From contig NZ_LR134289.1 of assembly GCF_900636535.1 (NCBI RefSeq), forward strand, positions 3,613,001 to 3,677,000: a stretch of DNA of 64,000 bases. The letters run 5' to 3'. The first letter of the stretch is position 1. Every line of letters begins with the position of its first letter. This document shows positions 16,013-25,674 of this stretch, piece after piece. The stretch comes from Chryseobacterium gleum. GTDB taxonomy: Bacteria > Bacteroidota > Bacteroidia > Flavobacteriales > Weeksellaceae. Under the pieces are notes generated by a model. It saw nothing but the letters and a program-made list of their open reading frames with translations, had not been told where the DNA came from and did not search any database. Both the position numbers and the translations under genes were made by a program.

Positions 16013-16773
16013 AAATTAATAAGATTTTAATAGTTGAAGACGAAAGACCCAATGCAGATAGACTCAAAAGACTGTTGCTGAAATTAAGACCACATATCGA
16101 AATCCTGTCTGTAGAAGATTCCATCACTTCAACGGTGCACTGGCTGGAAAATAATGTTGTTCCTGATGTCATCATGATGGATGTACGCCTTGCAGATGGG
16201 CTCAGCTTTGAAATATTTAACAAGCATGAAGTTAAAAGTGCTGTCATATTCACCACAGCTTATGATGAATATGCAGTACAGGCATTCAAATACAACAGTG
16301 TGGATTATCTTCTGAAACCTATAGAAGAAGAAGAACTGGATGCCGCCCTGAAACGCTATGAAACCTTTATGGAAGCTGTTCCGGTGGTAGGAACCGCTAT
16401 TGAAGGATTATTGAATTATATCCAGCCAAAAGATTACAGAAAACGTTTTCTTATCGCTCACAGAGATGGATATAAAACAGTTCTGGCAGAGGATATCCTG
16501 TACTTTTATACCGAATTGGGAATCAGTAAAGCGATGCTGAATACCGGAGTTGTTGAGAACGTTCCCCAAACTCTGGAAGAACTTGAAAAACAGCTGGATC
16601 CGAAATTCTTTTTCCGGGCCAACAGACAATTTATCATTCATATTGATTCTGTAAAGCAGATTTTCAACCATTTTAACGGAAAACTAAAGCTGGAATTAAG
16701 AAAACACCCGGAGATGGAAGTGATTGTAAGCCGCGAGAAAGCTTCCATTTTCAAATCCTGGATGGATTATTAA
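16009..16773 (+). CDS. LytTR-family response regulator
   Basis: 254 residues. The receiver has the acidic cluster in IVEDERP, phospho-acceptor Asp58 in VIMMDVRLADG, and Lys in YLLKPIEEEE. The C-terminal LytTR DNA-binding domain starts near 145 (KRFLIAHRDGYKTVLAEDIL) and contains FFRANRQFIIHIDSV, the hallmark segment. It is coupled to the LytS-type kinase by an ATGA overlap and followed by a strong terminator, so the pair forms its own operon. Confidence 0.93.
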   Translation: MKINKILIVEDERPNADRLKRLLLKLRPHIEILSVEDSITSTVHWLENNVVPDVIMMDVRLADGLSFEIFNKHEVKSAVIFTTAYDEYAVQAFKYNSVDYLLKPIEEEELDAALKRYETFMEAVPVVGTAIEGLLNYIQPKDYRKRFLIAHRDGYKTVLAEDILYFYTELGISKAMLNTGVVENVPQTLEELEKQLDPKFFFRANRQFIIHIDSVKQIFNHFNGKLKLELRKHPEMEVIVSREKASIFKSWMDY

Positions 16774-16794
16774 TATTTATTCCTGAAAATAGAT

Positions 16795-16826
16795 AAGACT
16801 GCTTCTCTGAAAAAGCAGTCTTTTTT
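16795..16826 (+). terminator. Terminator of the LytS/LytTR operon
   Basis: Perfect 10-bp stem AAGACTGCTT / AAGCAGTCTT followed by six T residues, 21 bp after the stop. Confidence 0.92.
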
Positions 16827-17039
16827 ACCTTACTTATTAGCCGTCATTGATCTAACAGTTTCTCTTATTTCTTCCGGATAAAATCCTTTTTGTGCTGTTT
16901 ATAGAGGCAAACAGCTGCTTTCCTTTCATTTTTCCTTTCATACGCTTCACCTTCAATTAACGACGCTTCACTCAATTTCTGTGCGAATACCCTTATTATA
17001 TGAAGTTATTTTGCTGCTGTAAAATTTAAAACCAATGTT

Positions 17040-18158
17040 ATGAATTACAGAAAAGGATATCTGGTACTTTCACTTGCTGCTGCGGTGCTTTATTCGTGCG
17101 GCTCCGGGAACGGCCAGGAAAATGCCGGGCAGATGCAGCAGGCATTGCCTACAGATTTTATAGAGGTGAAATCGGGAGATGCGGATGTGTCAACCGGTTA
17201 TCCGGGAAGCATAGAAGGGCAGGATAATGTAGACATCAAAGCACAGGTAACAGGATATCTGGAGGCAGTATATGTAAAAGAAGGACAGTACGTAAGTAAA
17301 GGACAGACCCTTTTCAGAATAAACCCATCAGTCTATAACGAACAGGTAAATACCAATGAAGCTGCTTTGAAATCAGCTTTGGCAGCCCAGGAAACAGCAA
17401 GGCTTGAAGTGGAAAAACTGAAACCCCTTGTAGAAGGAAAAGTGGTTTCCGATATGCAACTGAAAACAGCGCAGGCAAGTTATAAAGCTGCATCAGCTCA
17501 GGTAGCACAGGCACAGTCATCATTGGGATCTTCAAAAATCAATGCTAATTTTACCTATATCAAAGCACCCGTTAGCGGATACATAGGAAGAATTCCGAAC
17601 AGGGTAGGAAGTCTCATCAGTCCGTCTGATGCCTCACCGTTGACGACACTTTCCAATATAAACACTGTGAATGTGTATTTCTCAATGAATGAAGCGGATT
17701 TCATTGCGCATAGCAGAGCTTCAGCATCAGGAAATACTACAGAAAATGTAGAGCTAATTCTTGCAGATGGCTCCACCTATGCCCTTAAAGGGAAGCTTGA
17801 AAATGCCAGCGGAAACTTCGACAGAAATACCGGAAGTATCCAGATGAAAGCTGTTTTTCAGAATCCCGATAAATTATTAAGAGCCGGAGGAACAGCCAGA
17901 GTGATGATTCACAATGCTCTGAATGGAGTAATCAAACTTCCGAAAACATCGGTAAAAGATATTCAGGACAGATTTTTTGTTTACAAGCTGAATGGTAAAG
18001 ACAAAGTAAAAATGACCCAGATTACCGTTTCAGGAAGTACGTCTCAGGATTACTTTATCAAAGAAGGAGTACATGCGGGAGATAAAATTGCCATCAACCG
18101 AATTGATGCCCTTACAGACGGAGCACAGGTTGTCGCACATACCGTTCCTTTGAAATAG
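17040..18158 (+). CDS. RND efflux periplasmic adaptor (MFP) lipoprotein
   Basis: 372 residues. The signal sequence ends in a lipobox (LYSCGSG), so it should be anchored in the inner membrane. The biotinyl-lipoyl half motifs are VDIKAQVTGYLEAVYVKEGQ (about 62-81) and FTYIKAPVSGYIGRIPNRVG (about 172-191), flanking a helical hairpin with Ala/Gln-rich heptads. The C-terminus has the beta-barrel and membrane-proximal domains. It bridges the AcrB-like pump to the outer-membrane channel. It is the first gene of a three-gene operon, 29 bp before the pump gene. Confidence 0.93.
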   Translation: MNYRKGYLVLSLAAAVLYSCGSGNGQENAGQMQQALPTDFIEVKSGDADVSTGYPGSIEGQDNVDIKAQVTGYLEAVYVKEGQYVSKGQTLFRINPSVYNEQVNTNEAALKSALAAQETARLEVEKLKPLVEGKVVSDMQLKTAQASYKAASAQVAQAQSSLGSSKINANFTYIKAPVSGYIGRIPNRVGSLISPSDASPLTTLSNINTVNVYFSMNEADFIAHSRASASGNTTENVELILADGSTYALKGKLENASGNFDRNTGSIQMKAVFQNPDKLLRAGGTARVMIHNALNGVIKLPKTSVKDIQDRFFVYKLNGKDKVKMTQITVSGSTSQDYFIKEGVHAGDKIAINRIDALTDGAQVVAHTVPLK

Positions 18159-18187
18159 TTGTATAACCACTATCAGAAAATTCAAAA

Positions 18188-21100
18188 ATGTTAAAAAAAA
18201 TAATAGACCGTCCGGTACTGGCGACGGTAATATCCCTTATCATTGTCATATTAGGGATCATAGGATTAAACCAGCTGGCGGTGACCAGATTTCCGGATAT
18301 TTCTCCGCCTACGATTACCGTTTCAGGGTCTTACCCGGGAGGGAACAGTGAGACGGTGATCCGTTCTGTAGTAACGCCGCTGGAAGAGCAGATCAATGGG
18401 GTGGAAGATATGGAATATATGAAGTCTACGGCCAGCAATGACGGTACGTTTTCTATTTCCATTATATTCAAGCAGGGAGTGAATGCCGATCAGGCCGCCG
18501 TAAATGTTCAAAACAGAGTGCAGCAGGCTACACCAATTCTTCCACAAGAGGTTGTGAGAATGGGATTGACTACCTCCAAACAGCAGAACAGTATGGTGTT
18601 GATCTTCAATATCTATACTGAGGACAATAAGCAATATGATGAAACCTTTCTTCAGAACTATGCAAATATTAACCTTATTCCACAGGTTAAAAGAGTAAAA
18701 GGGGTTGGGCAGGCCATGGTTTTTGGGATTAAAGATTATTCTATGAGAATATGGCTTAACCCTCAGAAAATGTCTTCTTATGGACTTGAACCAGCAGATG
18801 TCTCCACAGCGATTGCAGATCACAGCTTGGAATCCGCTCCGGGAAAACTTGGGGAGGAATCAGACGCTGCCTTAGAATATGTAATCCGATATAAAGGAAA
18901 AAAGAACAGGCCGGAACAATATGAAAACATTATTGTTAAAAACACGGGAAGTCAGGTTATAAGGTTAAAAGATGTTGCCCGTGTAGAATTCGGAGCGATT
19001 TCAAATACCGGAGATAACCTGTCCAATGGGAAAAATGCGGTTACTGTAGCGATTATGCAGACTACAGGGTCCAACGCGAATCAGATTGAAATAGGGGTAA
19101 ACCAAGCCCTGGATCGGTTATCAAAATCATTTCCTCCTGGTATTAAATATACAAAGGTAATGAGCACCAAAGAAAGACTGGATGAGGCTACAGGACAGGT
19201 TAAGTCTACATTGATAGAAGCATTTATCCTTGTATTTATTGTAGTATTTATTTTCTTGCAGGATTTCAGATCTACGATTATTCCTGCAGTGGCAGTTCCG
19301 GTAGCAATTATTGGTACTTTCTTTTTCCTTCTGGTTTTAGGATTTACCATCAATGTACTGACGCTTTTTGCCCTTGTACTGGCCATTGGTATTGTAGTGG
19401 ATGATGCTATTGTTGTAGTAGAAGCCGTTCACAGTAATATGGAAGGGACAGACCTTTCAGGAAGAGAAGCCACTCATAAAGCGATGAGTGAGATCACAGG
19501 AGCGGTTATTTCTATTACGTTGGTAATGTCGGCGGTATTTATCCCGATCGGATTTATGTCCGGTTCAGCAGGGCTGTTCTATAAGCAGTTTGCGTATACA
19601 CTGGCCATTGCCATTATCATTTCAGCGGTTAATGCCTTGACTTTAACCCCTGCTTTATGTGCTGTATTTTTAAAAAACAACCATGCAGGAGAAGGAGAGA
19701 AACCACAAGGATTCGGGCAAAGATTTGCCGTGGCATTCAACGCTGGTTTTAACAATATGACCAATCGTTATGCAAAAGGAGTAAGATTTTTAATAGGGAG
19801 AAAATGGATTGCAGGAGGATTAATCGTAGCCGTTATCGGAGTTGCAGGATGGCTGATGTCAAGCACACCTAAAAGCTTTGTGCCGATGGAAGATGACGGG
19901 TTCTTCATGTACACCTTAAGTATGCCTCCGGGAACTGCATTGACAAAGACGACAGAAGTCTCCAATAAAATCAATGAAATATTAAAAGGAGTAGATGCTG
20001 TTAAGGAAAATACTTCCATTACAGGCTACAACCTGCTTAGTAACAGTGCAGGACCGGCTTATGCTATGGGATTTGTTAAGCTGAAACCTAAAAAAGAAAG
20101 AGGTGAAGTTCAGGATATTCAGGAGGTGGTAGATAGGGCTGCTGCAAAATTGGGAGTGATTAAAGAAGGAAGTGTAATGACTTTCAGAATGCCTCCGGTA
20201 GAAGGATACGGAATGACAAATGATGCCGAAATCGTTCTTCAGGACCGCATGGGAAGAGATCCTCAGGTACTTAAAGCTAAAGCAGACGAACTGATCGGCC
20301 AGCTGATGCAGGTTCCGGAAGTGGCATTTGCCTACACGATGTTCAGGGCAGATTATCCTCAGATGGAGCTTGAAGTGAATGAAGATAAAGCAAAGCAGCT
20401 GGGAGTAAGCATTTCAAATCTTTTGGGAACCGTTCAGACGTATTTCTCCGGAGACCAGTCCCAGAATTTCTCAAGATTTGGAAAGTTCTATAGAGTGAAT
20501 ATTAAAGCAGACGGTGTTTTCAGAATGGATGAGCAGGCCTTCAATGATATTTTCGTGAAGAATGAAAAAGGAGATATGGTTCCGGTAAATACACTAATCA
20601 CTTTGAAAAAAGTCTACGGTCCGGAATCCGTTCAGCGTTATAACCTTTATAACTCATTAAACATCAATGTTTCTCCAAAGCCAGGAGTAAGTAACGGAGA
20701 ATTGATGGGTAAGCTGGAACAGACCCTAAGTAAATTACCGTCTGATTACAGCTACGAATGGACAGGATTGAGTCTGGAAGAAAAGTCGGCAGGAAATCAA
20801 ACCATTGCCATCTTCGGTTTATGTTTACTTTTCGTATATCTTTTGTTGGCAGCTCAATATGAAAGTTATATACTTCCTCTGGCAGTTATGCTTTCCATCC
20901 CAACAGGAGTTGTAGGGGCACTCCTGGGAATAAAAGCCATCGGGCTGGATAATAATATCTATGTACAGGTAGGATTGATCATGCTTATCGGTCTCTTGGC
21001 CAAAAACGCCATCCTTATTGTAGAATTTGCCATCCAAAGAAGAAAAGCAGGTCTTTCTATTCTGGATTCTGCACTGGAAGGAGCAAAGGCGAGATTACGC

Positions 21101-21346
21101 CCGATTATTATGACGTCGTTAGCCTTTATTGTAGGAATGGTTCCGCTAATGCTTTCTTCTGGAGGAATGGCTTCCGGGAACAAATCTATCAGTACAAGTG
21201 CTGCCATGGGAATGTTGAGCGGAGTGGTTTTAGGTGTTTTTGTAATTCCTGTCCTTTACATGTTCTTTCAGTATCTGGATGAGAAATTCTCTACCCAAAA
21301 GAAGTATCATACAACAGAAAACCAATTGACAAATGAGACTATTTAA
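18188..21346 (+). CDS. RND multidrug efflux pump, AcrB/HAE1 type
   Basis: 1052 residues, full length. Twelve transmembrane helices are arranged as 1+5+1+5 around two large periplasmic loops. The proton-relay Asp pair is visible in AIGIVVDDAIVVVE (helix 4), and the N-terminal motif FIxRPV is present as IIDRPVLATVISLIIVILG. Other signature segments are FPDISPPTITVSGSYPGG and the helix 10-11 region LAKNAILIVEFA. It is a proton-driven exporter of hydrophobic drugs, dyes or cell-derived metabolites. Its 3' end overlaps the outer-membrane factor gene by 14 bp. Confidence 0.96.
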   Translation: MLKKIIDRPVLATVISLIIVILGIIGLNQLAVTRFPDISPPTITVSGSYPGGNSETVIRSVVTPLEEQINGVEDMEYMKSTASNDGTFSISIIFKQGVNADQAAVNVQNRVQQATPILPQEVVRMGLTTSKQQNSMVLIFNIYTEDNKQYDETFLQNYANINLIPQVKRVKGVGQAMVFGIKDYSMRIWLNPQKMSSYGLEPADVSTAIADHSLESAPGKLGEESDAALEYVIRYKGKKNRPEQYENIIVKNTGSQVIRLKDVARVEFGAISNTGDNLSNGKNAVTVAIMQTTGSNANQIEIGVNQALDRLSKSFPPGIKYTKVMSTKERLDEATGQVKSTLIEAFILVFIVVFIFLQDFRSTIIPAVAVPVAIIGTFFFLLVLGFTINVLTLFALVLAIGIVVDDAIVVVEAVHSNMEGTDLSGREATHKAMSEITGAVISITLVMSAVFIPIGFMSGSAGLFYKQFAYTLAIAIIISAVNALTLTPALCAVFLKNNHAGEGEKPQGFGQRFAVAFNAGFNNMTNRYAKGVRFLIGRKWIAGGLIVAVIGVAGWLMSSTPKSFVPMEDDGFFMYTLSMPPGTALTKTTEVSNKINEILKGVDAVKENTSITGYNLLSNSAGPAYAMGFVKLKPKKERGEVQDIQEVVDRAAAKLGVIKEGSVMTFRMPPVEGYGMTNDAEIVLQDRMGRDPQVLKAKADELIGQLMQVPEVAFAYTMFRADYPQMELEVNEDKAKQLGVSISNLLGTVQTYFSGDQSQNFSRFGKFYRVNIKADGVFRMDEQAFNDIFVKNEKGDMVPVNTLITLKKVYGPESVQRYNLYNSLNINVSPKPGVSNGELMGKLEQTLSKLPSDYSYEWTGLSLEEKSAGNQTIAIFGLCLLFVYLLLAAQYESYILPLAVMLSIPTGVVGALLGIKAIGLDNNIYVQVGLIMLIGLLAKNAILIVEFAIQRRKAGLSILDSALEGAKARLRPIIMTSLAFIVGMVPLMLSSGGMASGNKSISTSAAMGMLSGVVLGVFVIPVLYMFFQYLDEKFSTQKKYHTTENQLTNETI

Positions 21347-22748
21347 TATAAAGAATTTCCTTATTTCAGGTGCAATGGCATCACTGCTGATGTCTTGTGC
21401 CGTAGGGAAGAAATATACAAGAACAGACCTTCAGATGCCTGAAACCTACAAAGAATCTCTACAGGTAACAGGCGATACTGTGGTATTACCCTGGAAAACT
21501 TTTTTCAAAGATCCTAAACTGATCGGTTTAATAGATAAAGCCCTTTCCAGAAACAATGAAGTAAACGTTGCTCTGAAAAACATAGAACAGCTGGATCTTG
21601 CTTATAAACAGGCCAAGCTGAGCCTCATGCCAACACTGGATTTCAGTGCTGGAGCCAACAGGAGCTGGGCGTCAAAAAATACGCTTAACGGTTCCCTGAA
21701 TGAACAGTTTGTTGGGACAAAATACCTGGATGATTTCACTGCTGCACTGAGGCTTTCCTGGGAGGTAGATATCTGGGGAAAAGCTAAAATGCAAAAAGAA
21801 TCCGCAGCAGCAGAATATTTTGGACAGAAAGAGAACTTAAATGCGATAAAAAGCAGAATCGTTGTTCAGGTAGCACAGGCTTATTATAATCTGATCAGTC
21901 TGGACGAACAGTTGAAAATAGCTGAACAGAATATTGAACTGAGTGACAATACTCTTAAAATGATGAATCTTCAGTTTAAAGCAGGTCAGATCAACTCATT
22001 GGCGGTTCAGCAATCGGAAGCACAGAAGAAAACCGCTGAACTGCTGATCCCCTTGGCAAAACAGAATATTTCCATTCAGGAAAATGCATTGAGTATTCTT
22101 TGTGGAGACTATCCGGCAAAAGTAGAAAGAGAAGGAAACCTGAAAGCAATGATTCCTGAAAACAGATTGTCTGAAGGATTACCGGCACAACTGCTCAGCC
22201 GAAGACCGGATCTGAAAATGGCAGAGTTTAACGTAATCAGCTTAAATTCCAAAACAGGATTGGCAAAAGCCGCAATGTACCCGAGTATCAGCCTTAGTCC
22301 ACAGATCGGAGTAAATTCCAATAAATTCAGCTCATGGTTTGATATTCCGGGATCTATTACCAAAGCGATTGCTGCTAATCTTGCTGCCCCGGTTTTTCAG
22401 AAAAAAGAACTGAAAACAGCTTATGAAACAGCTTTAATTGAACAGGAAAAAGCATCCATCAATTTTAAACAATCAGTGATGACTGCTGTGGGAGAGGTTT
22501 CCGATGCAATGGCAAAGTCTAAAGGTTCTTCAGAAAGATTGCAGCTTTTAGAACAGCGAACAGCCATTCTGGATAAAGGAATCAATGATGCACTGAAGCT
22601 GTATAAAAGCGGTATGGCAACCTATCTGGAAGTGATCACAGCCCAGAACAACAAACTGCAGAATGATCTGGAAGCTATTAATGTTACACTGGAAAAATTA
22701 AATGCTGAGGTTGATCTTTACAGAGCACTTGGCGGCGGAGTACAGTAG
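21333..22748 (+). CDS. Outer-membrane efflux channel lipoprotein (NodT/TolC family)
   Basis: 471 residues. A lipobox occurs at LLMSCAVGKKYTRTD, and the mature start has YTRTDLQMPETY, typical of the NodT subfamily. Two outer membrane efflux repeats follow, with coiled-coil helices (AYYNLISLDEQLKIAEQNIELSDNTL in part) and the motif LLSRRPDLKMAEFNVISLN. It completes the tripartite pump with the two genes upstream. The start lies inside the last codons of the pump gene, which points to coupled translation. Confidence 0.94.
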   Translation: MRLFNIKNFLISGAMASLLMSCAVGKKYTRTDLQMPETYKESLQVTGDTVVLPWKTFFKDPKLIGLIDKALSRNNEVNVALKNIEQLDLAYKQAKLSLMPTLDFSAGANRSWASKNTLNGSLNEQFVGTKYLDDFTAALRLSWEVDIWGKAKMQKESAAAEYFGQKENLNAIKSRIVVQVAQAYYNLISLDEQLKIAEQNIELSDNTLKMMNLQFKAGQINSLAVQQSEAQKKTAELLIPLAKQNISIQENALSILCGDYPAKVEREGNLKAMIPENRLSEGLPAQLLSRRPDLKMAEFNVISLNSKTGLAKAAMYPSISLSPQIGVNSNKFSSWFDIPGSITKAIAANLAAPVFQKKELKTAYETALIEQEKASINFKQSVMTAVGEVSDAMAKSKGSSERLQLLEQRTAILDKGINDALKLYKSGMATYLEVITAQNNKLQNDLEAINVTLEKLNAEVDLYRALGGGVQ

Positions 22749-22768
22749 AGCGTACCTTAAAAATAATA

Positions 22769-22798
22769 AAGGAAACTATATGATGTAGTTTCCTTTTT
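22769..22798 (+). terminator. Terminator of the RND operon
   Basis: Stem AAGGAAACTA / TAGTTTCC plus TTTTT, with a 7-bp loop, 20 bp after the stop at 22748. Confidence 0.87.
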
Positions 22799-23001
22799 GC
22801 TGTTTTGGACGCATCAATACCACTCAATTTTAACAACAGGTAAGGAATTTGCAATGAAGTGATTAAATTTTACCCTCACAAAATCAATTAGTTATAAATT
22901 TTTTGTTCTTTTTTCTAAAAAAATATGCAAGATTTTCATAAAACAGGATTTATATAGATGAGTACTCGAAAATAATTAATGTTTAACGAAAATGTAATGC
23001 A

Positions 23002-23580
23002 ATGAAAAAATTGACAGTACCCCGGTTTTTTATGACAGTTTTAATGGTTTTGGCAGGATTGGCCTTATACTCATGTAATGATAGTGATGGACAGGATATT
23101 CCTCCTGTAAAAATGGAAGAATTACCAGGAAACTATAAAGGTAAGCTGATTATCATCCAGGGAAATAGTAAAAGAGAAGGAATAAAAGAATTCAAAGTAA
23201 AAAAAGATACCATCTCATTTGCAGAATTTCCGGTTACCGAAATTGTGAAAACAGTAGTGAAAGACCCTGCAAAAGCAGAAACAGCTATAAAAGCTCTTGG
23301 AAAAGTTAAGTATGATCTTAAATATGCAGCAGTGATCAATACAGCAAATAATGTGATAGAATTGACTTTGACTCCTAAGACAATGGAACTTCAGATTCCG
23401 GTAGATGGCGTTAATAAAAAGACCGTTGTAGAATTCGTTTCTAAGCAGAAAGGATATTATGTAGGTATGGATAGAACACTTAGATATGCTCTTACAGCAG
23501 AAAAAATTACAGTAGATGGGACAGTGGTTACTCCTTATGAAGTGATCGATTATAATTTCCCGTTCTGTATAAAAAATTAA
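23002..23580 (+). CDS. Lipoprotein, DUF4840-like
   Basis: 192 residues. The signal sequence ends LALYSCNDSDG, so lipidation at Cys25 is expected. The remainder is beta-rich with alternating charged and hydrophobic residues, begins with a PGNYKGKL strand as in small lipocalin-like Bacteroidota lipoproteins, and ends with YNFPFCIKN. I assign it tentatively to DUF4840 from overall pattern and length; no catalytic motif is visible. It precedes the ECF sigma operon by 101 bp and may be a regulon member, but this is not shown by the sequence. Confidence 0.6.
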   Translation: MKKLTVPRFFMTVLMVLAGLALYSCNDSDGQDIPPVKMEELPGNYKGKLIIIQGNSKREGIKEFKVKKDTISFAEFPVTEIVKTVVKDPAKAETAIKALGKVKYDLKYAAVINTANNVIELTLTPKTMELQIPVDGVNKKTVVEFVSKQKGYYVGMDRTLRYALTAEKITVDGTVVTPYEVIDYNFPFCIKN

Positions 23581-23681
23581 TGAATAGATAATATCATAAA
23601 TGGATTGCGCTTTAATAAGATGCAATCTATTTTTGCTTGACAGTTTATAATATCCTGACGGGTACGGCAGCAGAAGCATAT

Positions 23682-24248
23682 ATGGAAGAAAGTAAAGAAC
23701 AGATTTTGGTAAAGCACCTTCTGAAGAAGGAGGAAGCAGCCTGGAAAGAGCTTTTTGGAGCTTATTCCGGAAATCTGAGCTATGTATGTTCCCGCTATGT
23801 GACAGAAAAGGAAGATGTTCATGATGTGCTTCAAAACAGTTTTATCAAAATGTTCCGTTCGATAGAATCCTTTGAGTATAGAGGTAGCGGTTCTTTAAAA
23901 GCCTGGATGACGCGTATCACAGTTAATGAATCTTTGAAACATATAAAACAGAAAGGAGATTTCAGATCAGCGGTTGAAGTAGATGATCTTCCGGATATTC
24001 CCAATGAAGAAGAACCTGATTTTGAAGAAATTCCGCGAGATGATATAATGAAGATGATCAGATCTCTTCCTGAAGGATACAGAACTGTTTTTAACCTGTT
24101 TGTATTTGAGAAAAAAAGCCATAAAGAAATTGCCGGGCTGCTGGGAATTGCAGAAAACTCTTCTGCATCTCAGTTTCACCGCGCCAAAGGATTGCTTGTT
24201 CAGAAAATAAAAGAATTTAAAATGTCAAAAAAAGCACAATATGAATAA
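23682..24248 (+). CDS. ECF-type RNA polymerase sigma factor
   Basis: 188 residues from the ATG at 23682; a longer reading from 23637 would add 15 residues (MTVYNILTG...) that do not look like sigma sequence. Region 2 includes RYVTEKEDVHDVLQNSFIKM and GSGSLKAWMTRITVNE; region 4 has LPEGYRTVFNLFVFEKKSH and EIAGLLGIAENSSASQFHRA, the -35-binding helix-turn-helix. It directs RNA polymerase to an extracytoplasmic stress regulon. The 8-bp overlap with the next gene indicates coupled synthesis with its anti-sigma partner. It resembles the ECF21-like group common in Bacteroidota, though group membership was judged from context. Confidence 0.93.
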   Translation: MEESKEQILVKHLLKKEEAAWKELFGAYSGNLSYVCSRYVTEKEDVHDVLQNSFIKMFRSIESFEYRGSGSLKAWMTRITVNESLKHIKQKGDFRSAVEVDDLPDIPNEEEPDFEEIPRDDIMKMIRSLPEGYRTVFNLFVFEKKSHKEIAGLLGIAENSSASQFHRAKGLLVQKIKEFKMSKKAQYE

Positions 24249-25632
24249 TGAATGGCTAAATAACCTGCGAAGCAGAATGGATGACCATGAAGAGGACGTT
24301 CCGGAAGGGTTGTGGGATGACATCAGAGATGAATTATTCTCGGGAGAAGAAAACAACAGCATTCCCGGGTTTATTCCTGAAATTCATGAAGGTGGTGCGG
24401 AAAAGAAAGAAAGAATTGAAGGTGTGGGAAAAAAATCCTTATTCTATCGTATCGGAGGTATTGCTGCTGCCATTGCATTGCTGTTTTTACTGACAAAAAT
24501 ACGGCCTTATAATGATAAGGAAAAACTTCTGTCTCAGAAACCGCCAGATGTGAAAAAAGAAAAGGAAAAGAGCGCTTTAAATTCCGGAAAAACTGAACAC
24601 ATTGTAAGCAGTGAGGTAAAATCAGGAACAAATGCCTTCTTAGCTGAAAATACATTCAATACAGAAACTCCAAAGAAAATCTTAACTCAAAGAAATTCTG
24701 ATAACGGAACAGAAAATTACGCTGGAAAAACCCAGGATATTATAAAGATTCCTACTGCTTCGGAGGCTTTTCAGCAGGAAAGTAAAATTGCTCAGAAAAT
24801 TTCGCCTGTTGATGGTACTGTGAAAGAAACAGTGGAAGAAACAGAACCAGATGAGGTTCTTTTTAAACAGGAAAAATTGAAGGAGGTATACGCAGAAAAT
24901 ACAAAACATTCTGCCAGGAAATCCGGAAATAAAAAATCCTGGATGCTGGGAATGCTGACAGGAAATATGGCTTCCAACTCCGCAGAACAGCAGTTTCCCG
25001 GGTATGCTTCAATTACCGGGAAAGCCATGAATGTTGAGCAGGTATGGACTACTTCAGAGTTTCATGATGATCCTCTGACAGCCATATTGCTGGCGAATCA
25101 AAGCCAGCCGGTAGAAGCGAGAATCAGGCATAAGGTTCCTGTTACTTTCGGGCTTTCTGTTTACTATAATCTGGGGAAAAGATGGGGAATAGGAACGGGA
25201 GTAAATTATACCAAACTGTCTTCTGAGCTGCATTCTGGGAGTGATAACAATTTTATTAAGGGAGATCAGACCGTTCATTATATAGGAATTCCCGTGCAGG
25301 TGAATTACAATGTCATTCAGAAGGGCAAATTTACAGGATATGTTACAGGAGGAGCACTTGTGGAAAAGCCTGTGGCAGGAAGTATCACAACAACCTATGT
25401 AGTGAATGATGAAATAAAGGAATCCTCAAATGAAAAGCTGGAGCCCAAACCTTTACAATTCTCTGTCAACGCAGCGGCAGGTCTTCAGCTGAAGATTATT
25501 GATAAAGTCGGAATTTATGCAGAACCGGGAATAGGATATCATTTTAAAAAAGAAGATGCTCCCAATACAATTTATAAAGAAAAACCACTTCATTTTAATA
25601 TGAAGTTCGGTGTACGAGTGCTGTTGGATTAA
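24241..25632 (+). CDS. Anti-sigma-like protein with inner-membrane helix and outer-membrane beta-barrel
   Basis: 463 residues. The cytoplasmic N-terminus (1-66) contains DVPEGLWDDIRDELF, the short amphipathic motif (PxxLWxxIxxxL) of Bacteroidota anti-sigma factors. One transmembrane helix follows (about 68-84, IGGIAAAIALLFLL). Residues 90-285 are a long polar, Lys/Glu-rich linker. The C-terminal 170 residues are an outer-membrane beta-barrel domain of the PorT/OmpA type, with alternating strands such as FGLSVYYNLGKRWGIGTGVN and ending in the aromatic-rich FNMKFGVRVLLD. One chain would therefore span both membranes. The gene overlaps the sigma factor gene by 8 bp. Confidence 0.82.
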   Translation: MNNEWLNNLRSRMDDHEEDVPEGLWDDIRDELFSGEENNSIPGFIPEIHEGGAEKKERIEGVGKKSLFYRIGGIAAAIALLFLLTKIRPYNDKEKLLSQKPPDVKKEKEKSALNSGKTEHIVSSEVKSGTNAFLAENTFNTETPKKILTQRNSDNGTENYAGKTQDIIKIPTASEAFQQESKIAQKISPVDGTVKETVEETEPDEVLFKQEKLKEVYAENTKHSARKSGNKKSWMLGMLTGNMASNSAEQQFPGYASITGKAMNVEQVWTTSEFHDDPLTAILLANQSQPVEARIRHKVPVTFGLSVYYNLGKRWGIGTGVNYTKLSSELHSGSDNNFIKGDQTVHYIGIPVQVNYNVIQKGKFTGYVTGGALVEKPVAGSITTTYVVNDEIKESSNEKLEPKPLQFSVNAAAGLQLKIIDKVGIYAEPGIGYHFKKEDAPNTIYKEKPLHFNMKFGVRVLLD

Positions 25633-25674
25633 TGCCGGAGATTTAATACAAAAACCAAGCTTAATTATTTATAT

